Shown here: piece after piece, positions 16,830 through 25,051 of the stretch
How the letters are laid out: each line of letters starts with the position of its first letter
Numbering within the stretch: the first letter of the stretch is position 1
Source: Bacteroidia bacterium
GTDB lineage: Bacteria; Bacteroidota; Bacteroidia; Cytophagales; Cyclobacteriaceae
NCBI GenBank assembly: GCA_030426345.1
Contig: JAUHYU010000037.1
Coordinates: forward strand, 1-44,254
DNA: 44,254 nucleotides
Direction: 5' to 3'
Program-made: the position numbers and the translations under genes
The notes under the pieces: generated by a model
Database searches by the model: none
What the model saw: the letters and a program-made list of their open reading frames with translations, nothing else
What the model was told of the DNA's origin: nothing

Positions 16830-18521
16830 TTACTTCCCACATTTTTCATTGTAAATATCCAAGGCCTCTTGATCATAATCTTTGATGATTTCCATGTCTT
16901 CACAGAACTTTTCTATATTTTCTAATTTGAGATATGCGTTGGCCCTGTTGAAATAATAATCTAACTGAGAAGGATGACCTTCAATTGCTTTGGCAAAATG
17001 GTTGATTGCCTTTTCATATTTGCCTTTCTCTAAGAGACCATTTCCACGGATAAATGAAGCGTAGGCAGATTTAATCTTTGCTACGCTAACTACTCCAAAG
17101 TATATTGTTGCAGTCTGTTTCATCTCAATAGATTCACCATTCTTACTGGCAGGAATCAATCTGGGCATGTCTAAATGCAGTCGGATAGCCTCCTTATCAA
17201 ACTTTTCTCCTAAACTTTGCAACACAGTAATGTTTTCAATTTGCCCATTTCTGTCAACTGTAAATTCTAATTTTACATTATCACCAAACCTATTTAGTGG
17301 TAGCTTATCATTAATTGTTTTTTTGTTTTTCTTTATATACGCTTCAAATTGTTTTTGGCCTCCTGGAAATTCTGGTTGAATAATCGATGTCCGATCCCCC
17401 AGTCCAAAAGTTTGTCGATCAGAACCACTGCCAATAGCTAGTCGATTAGGACCAACACCAAGTGCAACTACATCTATTTCAGGAAGTAATTCAGGATGAT
17501 TAGCAGGAAGAGAATTATTGAAAGTCTTTTTGTTTCCAAGTGAAAATGTGATAGGTAATATCAAAGGTTCATCAAAAGGATAGGGTGTGTCCCATTTTGG
17601 GGCTTTGCTTAATATCCTTAAGACCTCTTCATCACATCCTGCACCTATTCCCTTTATTATTTCAGCATCTGCTATTAAGCCGTCTTTTTGAACTGTAAAT
17701 TTTACAAACACTTTGCCTTCTATTCCCATTCTGCGAGCTTGCTGAGGATATCTAAGTTCAGTCCCTGTGGATTTATAAAACTTGACAAGTTCACTTTGTA
17801 CATTGGTAATTTTTTCATTATATGTTCGAAGATCACCAGGAGTGCCGACATAATTAATCCTTAATGAAAATAATTGATTACAAGGCATATTATTTTGAAT
17901 GGCAGGTTTCCAACCATTTAATCCTGAAATTGAATTGATGATCACTTCATTGTTGATAATAGTATCTGGGCTTATTTCGATTCTATCAATTGACCCGTTG
18001 GTATTAATCCTGAACTCAAGTTCTGCTTCAAAATTATTTCTTTGAAAAGTATTGTCTAAAGTTATGAGATTGCCCAAATCGTTGTAGAATTCGTCCCAAC
18101 CACCATGGTATGCTGCGTTTTGTTCTATTATTTTTTGGTTATTTGGTTGCTCAATATTTGATGGATTTGGAGAGCTTTTGGTAGTGTCGGGATAGTCATT
18201 CAGAAGTAAGGTGCTCAAACCCAGTTTACTTGGATTTAACTTAATACTGAATTTATCAACTTTTGGAAGTTTGATTTTGCCCGTTTCATATCCAACATGA
18301 TAAATCACCAATTCGTCATTTCCCTTGGCCAGTTCAACTCGAAAAAAACCATGTGGGTTAGTAAACGTCTTCCTGATAGATCCATCAACAACAACGGCAG
18401 CATTGTAAATTGGTTCCTGACTTTCCGAGTCTATTACTTTACAGGTAATAGTTCTAGTTTGAGCCAGACAAAAAAAAGGTTGGAAAAATAATATTAATAC
18501 TAATGCATTTAATGTTTTCAT
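16830..18521 (-). CDS. Secreted protein with carboxypeptidase-regulatory-like, TonB-C repeat and TPR domains
   Basis: 563 residues. A signal peptide ends at LAQ (about residue 21). Residues 22-95 form a CarboxypepD_reg-like domain (CKVIDSESQEPIYNAAVVVDG...FTNPHGFF). Three TonB C-terminal-like modules follow: a degenerate one at about 140-230 (ELEFRINTNGSIDRIEI), a clear one at 250-335 (YPQQARRMGIEGKVFVKFTVQKDG) and another at 385-475 (VKLEFTVDRNGQIENITV...FDKEAIRL). The C-terminus (about 485-555) has TPR-like repeats (RGNGLLEKGKYEKAINHFAKA, YYFNRANAYLKLENIEKF). Unlike real TonB it has no N-terminal membrane anchor or Pro-rich spacer, so it probably works in the periplasm or at the outer membrane rather than as an energy transducer. 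Function unknown. Confidence 0.85.
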   Translation of the reverse strand: MKTLNALVLILFFQPFFCLAQTRTITCKVIDSESQEPIYNAAVVVDGSIRKTFTNPHGFFRVELAKGNDELVIYHVGYETGKIKLPKVDKFSIKLNPSKLGLSTLLLNDYPDTTKSSPNPSNIEQPNNQKIIEQNAAYHGGWDEFYNDLGNLITLDNTFQRNNFEAELEFRINTNGSIDRIEISPDTIINNEVIINSISGLNGWKPAIQNNMPCNQLFSLRINYVGTPGDLRTYNEKITNVQSELVKFYKSTGTELRYPQQARRMGIEGKVFVKFTVQKDGLIADAEIIKGIGAGCDEEVLRILSKAPKWDTPYPFDEPLILPITFSLGNKKTFNNSLPANHPELLPEIDVVALGVGPNRLAIGSGSDRQTFGLGDRTSIIQPEFPGGQKQFEAYIKKNKKTINDKLPLNRFGDNVKLEFTVDRNGQIENITVLQSLGEKFDKEAIRLHLDMPRLIPASKNGESIEMKQTATIYFGVVSVAKIKSAYASFIRGNGLLEKGKYEKAINHFAKAIEGHPSQLDYYFNRANAYLKLENIEKFCEDMEIIKDYDQEALDIYNEKCGK

Positions 18522-18670
18522 AAAATCGCAAGCGTCTTTGCTTCTGGCTGATCCTTATGCAAAAAAAACCTGTCGGGGCCTTTTTCATTCGCATCAATAG
18601 ATTTTTAGTCCATTAATTCCTTACCAAGATTTATTTTCCAATAATAGCTAATAAAAAAATGATCTAAAAT

Positions 18671-18838
18671 TTAGAATTTATCTTTCTTGGCATTGGGGTA
18701 TTGTGTATTGCCGTATTGGATAGAATTATAATACTTTAGTTTTTTTTTGCCAGCCCGACTATTGAAAGAATGCTGTGCCTGACAGCCTGAAAAAATATAC
18801 AATGCGGTTAAAATAAAAAGTGTAAAAATATGTTTCAT
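18671..18838 (-). CDS. Small lipoprotein, 55 residues
   Basis: An ATG at 18838 opens 55 codons ending with TAA at 18671-18673. The N-terminus is a textbook lipoprotein signal: MKHIFTLFILTALYIFSGC, with the lipobox Cys at position 19. The mature part is short, basic and polar (KKKLKYYNSIQYGNTQY, then KKDKF). GGGGATA lies directly before the start. It lies 149 bases upstream of the TonB-C/TPR gene on the same strand. The length falls below common gene-calling limits, so it may be missing from databases. No family recognised. The chance that a random frame encodes such a signal with a lipobox is small, but the gene still needs conservation support. Confidence 0.6.
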   Translation of the reverse strand: MKHIFTLFILTALYIFSGCQAQHSFNSRAGKKKLKYYNSIQYGNTQYPNAKKDKF

Positions 18839-18969
18839 TATCCCCATGATTGAAAGAATAAAAGTAATGGATGGATCAGTCTGAAATTGTTAAAAAAAGT
18901 GTTGAATAGCATCTGGGTTATATTTTGATTGGACTTTGCTGATTTTCTTCTGCTAGCTGGAGGGAATAA

Positions 18970-19038
18970 ATGAAAATATTAGCTGCACGACACTGTGCTA
19001 AGAAATTTAAGTGGATTAAAAAACCTTTCGATCTTTAA
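18970..19038 (+). CDS. Possible 22-residue basic peptide
   Basis: ATG AAA ATA... gives MKILAARHCAKKFKWIKKPF plus two residues, strongly basic, preceded by GGAGG at a good spacing (GGAGGGAATAA then ATG). Shine-Dalgarno sequences this good are uncommon in this phylum. There is no other support, and the 267-base gap 18839-19105 otherwise shows nothing recognisable. Confidence 0.2.
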   Translation: MKILAARHCAKKFKWIKKPFDL

Positions 19039-19105
19039 TGGTATATTTATAACTAGGGCAATGGAAAATGAACTACATAGCAATCTTGATATAAAAAATA
19101 TTTGA

Positions 19106-19702
19106 ATGAAGGCACTAATGTTAGGAGTGGTTTTATTGTGTAGTAGCATACTTCATGCTCAGGAGACAGCAGTGGATGCAGATAGTCTGATGTTGGAGCA
19201 AGCCACCGATTTTCAATTGTTTGCGGCACCTTTCTTCAATGTCAATCAATTTGTAGAAACAGGATCTACTTTTGTTGGTGCGCGTTTTGGGTTGGTTTTC
19301 CGGGAACGCTTGGAGGTAAGTGCTTCATATACCATCAGCGTGGATGATTTTAACCAACAGATTATTTTTCCATCGAGGCATTCTTTCGACCAAAAGAACA
19401 TCGGTGTATATGCACAATATTCATTTTTGAATAAAAAAATCAGGCCGCTTGTTGGACTCGGCATGGAGTATGGCATGGTTACATGGGAACCTGACTATGA
19501 TTCCAACGATTCCTTTTTAGATAATGTCTTTATATATTCCATGTATGCCGGGGCTAGTTGGGAGTTGCATAGGACGTTGACTATTCAAGCAGATATCGGG
19601 TATAATGTCGGCAGTGATGTAGAACTAATAGGTTTGGAACAAAGTGATTATAATGGAATCAGAGGGGATATTTTGCTTAAATTCCGTTTTCTTAATTTCT
19701 AA
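19106..19702 (+). CDS. Small outer-membrane beta-barrel protein
   Basis: 198 residues. A signal peptide ends at LHAQ (residue 19). The rest shows alternating hydrophobic/polar strands typical of an eight-stranded OmpA/OmpW-like barrel: TFVGARFGLVFRERLEVSAS, QKNIGVYAQYSF, IRPLVGLGMEYGMVTW, VFIYSMYAGASWELHRTLTI and the closing GIRGDILLKFRFLNF ending in aromatic Phe, as barrels do. No enzyme motif. The next gene starts four bases after the stop, so the barrel and the beta-lactamase-fold lipoprotein are probably cotranscribed. Confidence 0.75.
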   Translation: MKALMLGVVLLCSSILHAQETAVDADSLMLEQATDFQLFAAPFFNVNQFVETGSTFVGARFGLVFRERLEVSASYTISVDDFNQQIIFPSRHSFDQKNIGVYAQYSFLNKKIRPLVGLGMEYGMVTWEPDYDSNDSFLDNVFIYSMYAGASWELHRTLTIQADIGYNVGSDVELIGLEQSDYNGIRGDILLKFRFLNF

Positions 19703-19706
19703 ATAA

Positions 19707-20804
19707 ATGATGAAAAGGGCCATATATAGCAGTTTTTGCATCTTGATGTTTTGTGCTTGTCAGGAAGAAAACCCAACAATTGATAGTTTTTTGGAATATG
19801 ACAACCCTTTCCGTGAGTCAATTGATGCCGGGAAATTGAATGAGTTGAATGTGGAGATCAAAAACGGCAGTTTTGGAGATATTCACAGCTTGATGATTTT
19901 GAGAAACGATAAAATAATTTTTGAAAATTACTATGCAGACTATACGAGAGAGGATCTTCATCCGATTGGTGCATCTACTCAAAGTATCGTATCTACGCTT
20001 GTTGGCGTAATGCTGAAGGAGCATCCCGAAGTTACACTTCGGGATAAAATTATTGATCATTTATCCAATTACGCATCTCATTTTGATGATATTCCCCAAA
20101 AGGATCAAATAGAAATAAGGCACTTGCTGTCAAATACTTCGGGATTTTGGTGGGAGGAATGGGGAAAGCCTGCGGACGATGTCAGCAATGATGCCTATGC
20201 CATGTCGATCAGTAGCGATTGGGTCGGTGCAGTATTGTCAACTCCAATGATAAGGGAACCGGGGTATGAGTTTAACTTCAATAGTGGGAATGGAGTGCTG
20301 ATGGCACCACTTATGGAAGAAATCACAGGCATGGAACTGGAGCAATATGCCACTGAAAAACTTTTTAATCCTTTGGGTATTACGGAATGGACTTGGGAGA
20401 AGGTTCCGCAAAATATGGTCAATGCATCTTGGGGATTGCATCTAAAACCCATGGACTTAGCAAAGATCGGATACCTGTTTTTACAAGAAGGAAAATGGGG
20501 AGATCAACAAATTTTTAAAGAAGACTGGCTTGCTACCTCCTCCAGGCCACGCGCCAGCGTCACAGGTTATTATAATTATAACTACTTCTGGTGGAGTTTT
20601 ACCAATAATGCCAATGCTGTTTTTCGTTTAGAAGAAAATGATGTCTTTTTTTCATGGGGAGATGGCGGGCAATTTTTATTCATTATTCCACATCTTGACA
20701 TGGTCGTGGTCACTACTGCCAACAATACTCCTGAAGATGAAACGTTAGCGGTTGTGATGCTCAGGGATTATATTTTGGAGTCAACTAACGATATTTACCC
20801 TTAA
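19707..20804 (+). CDS. Beta-lactamase-fold lipoprotein, catalytic residues replaced (pseudoenzyme)
   Basis: 365 residues with a lipoprotein signal (MKRAIYSSFCILMFCAC). The fold is clearly the serine beta-lactamase/class C esterase family: IRHLLSNTSGFWWEEW, LFNPLGITEWTWEK, MDLAKIGYLFLQEGKWGD and the C-terminal DGGQFLFIIPHLDMVVV. The three catalytic positions are altered. Where active homologues read SxTKS, this one reads GASTQS (88-93): Ala89 replaces the nucleophile Ser and Gln92 the general base Lys. At the YxN box it has FNFNSGN, with Phe191 in place of Tyr. Ser90 is next to the lost nucleophile but not in register. Hydrolysis by the usual mechanism is unlikely; a binding or cell-wall sensing role is possible. 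It follows the barrel gene by four bases. Confidence 0.85.
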   Translation: MMKRAIYSSFCILMFCACQEENPTIDSFLEYDNPFRESIDAGKLNELNVEIKNGSFGDIHSLMILRNDKIIFENYYADYTREDLHPIGASTQSIVSTLVGVMLKEHPEVTLRDKIIDHLSNYASHFDDIPQKDQIEIRHLLSNTSGFWWEEWGKPADDVSNDAYAMSISSDWVGAVLSTPMIREPGYEFNFNSGNGVLMAPLMEEITGMELEQYATEKLFNPLGITEWTWEKVPQNMVNASWGLHLKPMDLAKIGYLFLQEGKWGDQQIFKEDWLATSSRPRASVTGYYNYNYFWWSFTNNANAVFRLEENDVFFSWGDGGQFLFIIPHLDMVVVTTANNTPEDETLAVVMLRDYILESTNDIYP

Positions 20805-20818
20805 AATCCATGGATTTT
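20803..20818. repeat. Full palindromic copy of a dispersed AAAATCCATG word
   Basis: AAAATCCATGGATTTT is a perfect 16-bp palindrome made of two overlapping inverted copies of a 10-bp word found at 13 places in the window. This copy overlaps the stop of the preceding gene and abuts the -33 region of the next promoter (-7 box at 20842). A near copy, AAAATCCATAGATTTT, is at 16749-16764. Confidence 0.7.
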
Positions 20819-20841
20819 TCATCTTTTCAAAAGTGATATTG

Positions 20842-20849
20842 TAACTTTG
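20842..20849 (+). promoter_or_regulatory. Probable -7 box of the transporter operon
   Basis: TAACTTTG matches TAnnTTTG and lies 39 bases before the DUF4136 ATG at 20889. A TTT about 21 bases upstream serves as the -33 element, just after the 16-bp palindrome at 20803-20818. Confidence 0.5.
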
Positions 20850-20888
20850 TTGAAACACAGTAAAAGAAATCCGGAACTAAAAGTACCA

Positions 20889-21446
20889 ATGCGAAATATC
20901 CTGTTTTTTGTTTTATTATGGATGATTTCATGTAGTCCAAAATTTAAGATCCAGACGGATACTCCATTTCCCGGTGATTTTAAAAGTTATAACTCGTTTA
21001 AGTTTTACAATCCTAAAAATATGCCGGCGTCTAATTTTTCATTTGTAGAGGAAGACCGAAAAGTAATTTTTGATGCTGTGGCAGAGGAAATGAAAGTTCG
21101 GGGGTACAAAAGCGTTCAGGATGCAGACCTCATGATTAAAATCCAGGGAGGCACGAAAAGCTCGATCGAGATTCAGAATGATAACAATTATTATCCTTAC
21201 GATAATGCGTATAGATACAATCGATATGGCAGATACAACGACTATTACAATCGGCCAGCGGATCAATCGAAGAAAGAGTCTACGATTATCATCGACCTGA
21301 TTGATATCAAATCTGACAAGATCGTGTGGCAGGGAGTGGGGATAGGTTCACTGGGTAAGAAGGAATCGCTCACGCCAATAAAGCTTCAGGAAGCCATCAC
21401 TAATATTTTTCTTAGTTATCCGCACAGAGCCGGCAATGCAAATTAG
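20889..21446 (+). CDS. DUF4136-type lipoprotein
   Basis: 185 residues from ATG at 20889; a TTG 14 codons earlier is unlikely because it would overlap the -7 box and spoil the signal peptide. The lipobox is LLWMISC. The mature domain matches DUF4136: an N-terminal strand with FKSYNSFKFYNP, then VIFDAVAEEMKVRGYKSVQDADLMIKI and the C-terminal IIDLIDIKSDKIVWQGVGIG. A Tyr/Asn/Arg-rich loop (about 95-125) interrupts the middle. DUF4136 proteins are envelope lipoproteins of unknown role. Its end overlaps a possible early start of the next gene, and the gene leads the probable ABC transporter operon. Confidence 0.8.
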   Translation: MRNILFFVLLWMISCSPKFKIQTDTPFPGDFKSYNSFKFYNPKNMPASNFSFVEEDRKVIFDAVAEEMKVRGYKSVQDADLMIKIQGGTKSSIEIQNDNNYYPYDNAYRYNRYGRYNDYYNRPADQSKKESTIIIDLIDIKSDKIVWQGVGIGSLGKKESLTPIKLQEAITNIFLSYPHRAGNAN

Positions 21447-21471
21447 TGCTTTGATTTCTATTCGATCTTAT

Positions 21472-23196
21472 ATGAACAAACTGTACTTCTTAGTTGCTTT
21501 TTGGGCGATTCCATCATTTAGTTTTGCTGATTTTGTCAACCCTGTTCTTGCAGAGCAATGTGAAACCATTCTTGAGGTATATGTCAATGATGATCATATA
21601 TTAGTCCAGCTTGAAATTGGATCGGGCGATTACCCATGGTTTTCTGACATTATTCCAGAGCAATATTATAAAGAAGGTTTTAGTGAGGCTGATAAACTAT
21701 CCCGATGGAGGCACTTTATGCAGCATCAGTTGGTTTTACAAGCCGGAGGGCGAGTGCTTTTGGGTAAAGTACAAATGGTTGAAGAAAGGGATTGGGTACC
21801 ACAAACTAGCTCGAACTTAGATACATCTACTGTCAAGAGGAAGGTGATCTATGCTGAGGTTGAGTATCCTTTTGATGGGAAAAAGCATCAAATTTCCATG
21901 ACGCCGCCCATCCCCCGAAAGGAAGAAGCCGGTCAGCCTAATATTGGCTTTGTGGCCTATCATAAATCCATGCCCGTCAATGATCTGTATGTGATCAAGC
22001 AAAAGGAAACATTGCAATTGAATCTGGAAGACCCCTGGTATTCGCATTTTACCAACCCTAATATTGGCAGGCACCATAGTTCATCATTCATGTCTTTTTT
22101 GTATGTGGAGCCGTATGAGGTCCGGCACGAGGTGTTAGTTAGAGTGAAAAATCTGGGGGGGTGGATGGATTTGAAGTATAATTTGAATGATAAAATACCA
22201 GTCGAAGATCAGGAGGCATTAAAACAAAAAATAGCAGAAATGTTATCTCATCACAATCTTGTTACAATTGATAGTGTCGAGCGCAAGCCAATTCTGGATA
22301 GGGTCAATTTCGTGGAGACGAATATTTCGGGAGTTCAGATCATCGAAAACCCCAAACCTTTGCCATACGTTTCGGCGATGGTGGGGGTGATATTTGCGTA
22401 TCCTGATAAGGGGATGCCAAAAGAGGTGAAAATCCATTGGGACATGTTCAATGATAAAATCAAACTGATCCCTTGCACCACGATAGATCCGGCAGGGCCA
22501 TGGCCGCATGAGCTGCAACCATCCGATAGCATCTTGACTTGGACTAATTTTTTGAAGCATTATAAAATGCCAAACATTACAGAACAAAAGGTAGATGAGT
22601 TGAAAATCCATGTGCCGCTGTTTTCAATCCTGTTTTTTTCGATGTTGATATTTATGCTGTATCGACATCAATGGAGTTTGAATGCCCTTCCGAGATGGAG
22701 AAAATTTTTGTTCGTGCTGTATTTAATTTTGGGAATCATTTCCTATCCGATTGGGGGAAATACAACGATTCCGTTTCTAACGAAGAAAAATTATACAACA
22801 CCTGAAGCCAAAGCTTTAGTCCTTCAATTGCTCAAGAATACCTATCGGGCTTTTGAATTTAGGGAAGAAAGCGATGTGTATGATAAATTGGCTTTGTGCA
22901 TTGATGGGCCGTTGTTGCAGCAGATTTATTTGCAAACCCGAAAAAGCATGGTCGTGGAAAATCAGGGTGGGATAGAAGCAAAAGTTAACGAGGTGGTGTT
23001 GTCCACAATTGAGAAAATGCCTGAAAAATCCATGGGTCTGCGATATAAATGCCAGTGGATCGCGAAAGGCGAAGTTGGCCACTGGGGACATAAACACAAC
23101 CGGGTAAACCAATATGAGGCAATCATCGATATAAGACCAGTTGACGGAGTTTGGAAAATGGTCAGTATGGAAATGATAGACGAAGTGAGGCTGTAA
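21472..23196 (+). CDS. Two-TM envelope protein of the ABC/zinc-type operon
   Basis: 574 residues from ATG at 21472, which gives a clean signal peptide (MNKLYFLVAFWAIPSFSFA); an ATG at 21436 would overlap the previous gene. The N-terminal ~375 residues are periplasmic and beta-rich, with a start (LEVYVNDDHILVQLEI) resembling the periplasmic part of HupE-like metal permeases. Two membrane segments follow at about 381-398 and 409-425. The C-terminal ~130 residues (YRAFEFREESDVYDKL, IYLQTRKSMVVENQGG, GEVGHWGHKHNRVNQYEA, RPVDGVWKMVSMEM) look like an NTF2/Tim44-type domain with a His-containing loop. I do not know a described function. It stands two bases before the ATPase gene, so it is probably part of that transporter. 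Confidence 0.7.
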   Translation: MNKLYFLVAFWAIPSFSFADFVNPVLAEQCETILEVYVNDDHILVQLEIGSGDYPWFSDIIPEQYYKEGFSEADKLSRWRHFMQHQLVLQAGGRVLLGKVQMVEERDWVPQTSSNLDTSTVKRKVIYAEVEYPFDGKKHQISMTPPIPRKEEAGQPNIGFVAYHKSMPVNDLYVIKQKETLQLNLEDPWYSHFTNPNIGRHHSSSFMSFLYVEPYEVRHEVLVRVKNLGGWMDLKYNLNDKIPVEDQEALKQKIAEMLSHHNLVTIDSVERKPILDRVNFVETNISGVQIIENPKPLPYVSAMVGVIFAYPDKGMPKEVKIHWDMFNDKIKLIPCTTIDPAGPWPHELQPSDSILTWTNFLKHYKMPNITEQKVDELKIHVPLFSILFFSMLIFMLYRHQWSLNALPRWRKFLFVLYLILGIISYPIGGNTTIPFLTKKNYTTPEAKALVLQLLKNTYRAFEFREESDVYDKLALCIDGPLLQQIYLQTRKSMVVENQGGIEAKVNEVVLSTIEKMPEKSMGLRYKCQWIAKGEVGHWGHKHNRVNQYEAIIDIRPVDGVWKMVSMEMIDEVRL

Positions 23197-23198
23197 AT

Positions 23199-23861
23199 AT
23201 GATATCTCTTTCCAACATATCGTTTCATTATCCGCAGTCAAATTTTAGATTGCAATTAGATGAATTGAGTTTTCACTCTGGCACCAAAACAGCTGTGGTG
23301 GGGCCAAGCGGTTTTGGAAAAACAACCCTGCTGCATCTGATTTCAGGGATTTACATTCCTCAAAATGGAGAGGTAGAAGTTCATGGAAAAAAGGTGCATT
23401 TGATGAGCGATGCAGAGCGCAGGACTTTTAGACTTACGAATATGGGATTTGTATTTCAGGATTTCAAACTACTGGAATATCTCAATGTGATGGATAATAT
23501 TCTGTTGCCTTACAGGATAAACAAGGTGCTAAAGCTCGAAAAAGCATTGAAAAACCATGTTTTTGAAATTGCCTCCATGCTGTCTATCGAGGACAAACTT
23601 GCCAGAAATCCAGGGAATCTTTCTCAGGGAGAACGCCAGCGGGTAGCTATTTGCCGAGCACTACTTACCAACCCATCGATTATTTTAGCTGATGAACCAA
23701 CGGGAAATCTCGATCCTGAAAACAAGCAGAATATCATGCGCATTCTTTTTGATTATGTGTCAAAAAAGGATGCAACTTTAGTTGCCGTTACGCACGATCA
23801 TGAACTGTTAGATGGGTTTGATCATGTAGTGGATTTTAAGGAAATTTATACCTCTGCATAA
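23199..23861 (+). CDS. ABC transporter ATPase, LolD/MacB-like
   Basis: 220 residues from ATG at 23199; an earlier in-frame ATG lies inside the upstream gene. Motifs: Walker A GPSGFGKTTL, Q-loop VFQDFKLLEYLNVMDNI, signature LSQGERQRVAICRALL, Walker B IILADEPTGNLD and H-loop AVTHD. The LSQGERQRVAICRAL and DEPTGNLD wording and the length are those of the LolD/FtsE/MacB group, which pairs with FtsX-type permeases and powers mechanotransmission or lipoprotein release rather than classical import. The permease gene starts at the very next base after the stop codon. Confidence 0.93.
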   Translation: MISLSNISFHYPQSNFRLQLDELSFHSGTKTAVVGPSGFGKTTLLHLISGIYIPQNGEVEVHGKKVHLMSDAERRTFRLTNMGFVFQDFKLLEYLNVMDNILLPYRINKVLKLEKALKNHVFEIASMLSIEDKLARNPGNLSQGERQRVAICRALLTNPSIILADEPTGNLDPENKQNIMRILFDYVSKKDATLVAVTHDHELLDGFDHVVDFKEIYTSA

Positions 23862-25040
23862 ATGCGACAAAGTTTATATCTGGCATTTACTTATTTGAAA
23901 TTTCACAAAGTAAGGTCTTTGGTACTTATTTTTTCGATTGGTCTGATTTTGTATTTGCCTGCAGGACTCAAAAAATTGATCTCAGAAAGCGAAGCACTCA
24001 TGCTTCATCGCGCAGAGACAACCCCGCTCATCATTGGTGCAAAGGGTAGCTCCACAGATTTAGCGATTAATACACTTTATTTCCATCAGGAAAGTACCGA
24101 TCCGATTCCAAAGAAAATGCTGGGAGACGTAAATGCTACGGGACTTGGTTATGGGATTCCCTTGGTTTCGATGTTCAAGGCACGCAATTTTCCTATTGTA
24201 GGAACAGATTCTGAGTATTTTCATTTTCGGCAGCTGAGCCTTGCCGCCGGCAGATGGATGGGTTATATCGGGGAGTGCGTGATTGGTAGCGAGGTGGCGT
24301 CAGATTTGAAGATTAGCGTTGGCGACAGTCTGGTTTCTTCTCCTGAAAATTATTTTGATCTAGCTGGCATTTATCCATTGAAGATGAATGTGGTAGGGGT
24401 GATGGCTTCCTCTGATTCTCCTGATGACAAAGCCGTTTTTGTTGATGTGAAAACCAATTGGGTAATTATGGGATTGGGTCATGGACATGAAGATGTCGCA
24501 CAAATCATCGATCCGACCATCATCACGAAGCGCGATACAAATGAAGTACAGGCCGGGGCAAAGCTCAGGATGCAAAATGCAATTAGCGTGGACAATCTGG
24601 ATAGTTTTCATTTTCATGGAAATATGGAGGATTATCCATTGAATGCGTTGATTTTTGTACCCAAGGATCAAAAGTCTGAGACAATATTTCGTGGCCGGTT
24701 TGCGTCAGGCGATCTGCCAAACCAAGTGATCGTACCCAAAGAAGTGATCGATGGATTGTTGCAAAGGATATTCAAAATTAAGCAGTTGCTCAATGCCGTT
24801 TTTTTATTAGTTGGGGTAGCGACATTTTCCATACTTTCATTGATCTTTGCGCTTTCTATCCGCTTGCGCAAAGATGAAATTTATACCATGTTTACCATCG
24901 GGTCGGGAAGGTGGAAAGTTGCAGAAATTATATTGTTGGAAATGGTCTTGCTTTTTGTGGGGAGTATGGTTTTTGTAGGCTTACTTTATGGAATGACGGG
25001 TATTTTTGTTGAAAAATTTATAAATACGTTTATTATATAA
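23862..25040 (+). CDS. ABC transporter permease, FtsX/MacB-like
   Basis: 392 residues. One N-terminal membrane segment (SLVLIFSIGLILYLPAGL, about 18-35), a large periplasmic domain of about 250 residues like MacB_PCD, then C-terminal membrane segments (AVFLLVGVATFSILSLIFAL near 310 and EIILLEMVLLFVGSMVFVGL near 350) joined by the cytoplasmic loop RLRKDEIYTMFTIGSGRWKV, the FtsX coupling-loop equivalent. The chain ends soon after the third membrane segment, without the fourth of canonical FtsX. The periplasmic domain has His-containing loops (GLGHGHED and SFHFHGNMEDYP) that could contact a metal. As I recall, the FHFHG phrase recurs in permeases next to zinc genes in Proteobacteria. Confidence 0.88.
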   Translation: MRQSLYLAFTYLKFHKVRSLVLIFSIGLILYLPAGLKKLISESEALMLHRAETTPLIIGAKGSSTDLAINTLYFHQESTDPIPKKMLGDVNATGLGYGIPLVSMFKARNFPIVGTDSEYFHFRQLSLAAGRWMGYIGECVIGSEVASDLKISVGDSLVSSPENYFDLAGIYPLKMNVVGVMASSDSPDDKAVFVDVKTNWVIMGLGHGHEDVAQIIDPTIITKRDTNEVQAGAKLRMQNAISVDNLDSFHFHGNMEDYPLNALIFVPKDQKSETIFRGRFASGDLPNQVIVPKEVIDGLLQRIFKIKQLLNAVFLLVGVATFSILSLIFALSIRLRKDEIYTMFTIGSGRWKVAEIILLEMVLLFVGSMVFVGLLYGMTGIFVEKFINTFII

Positions 25041-25051
25041 ATTGATTTAGA

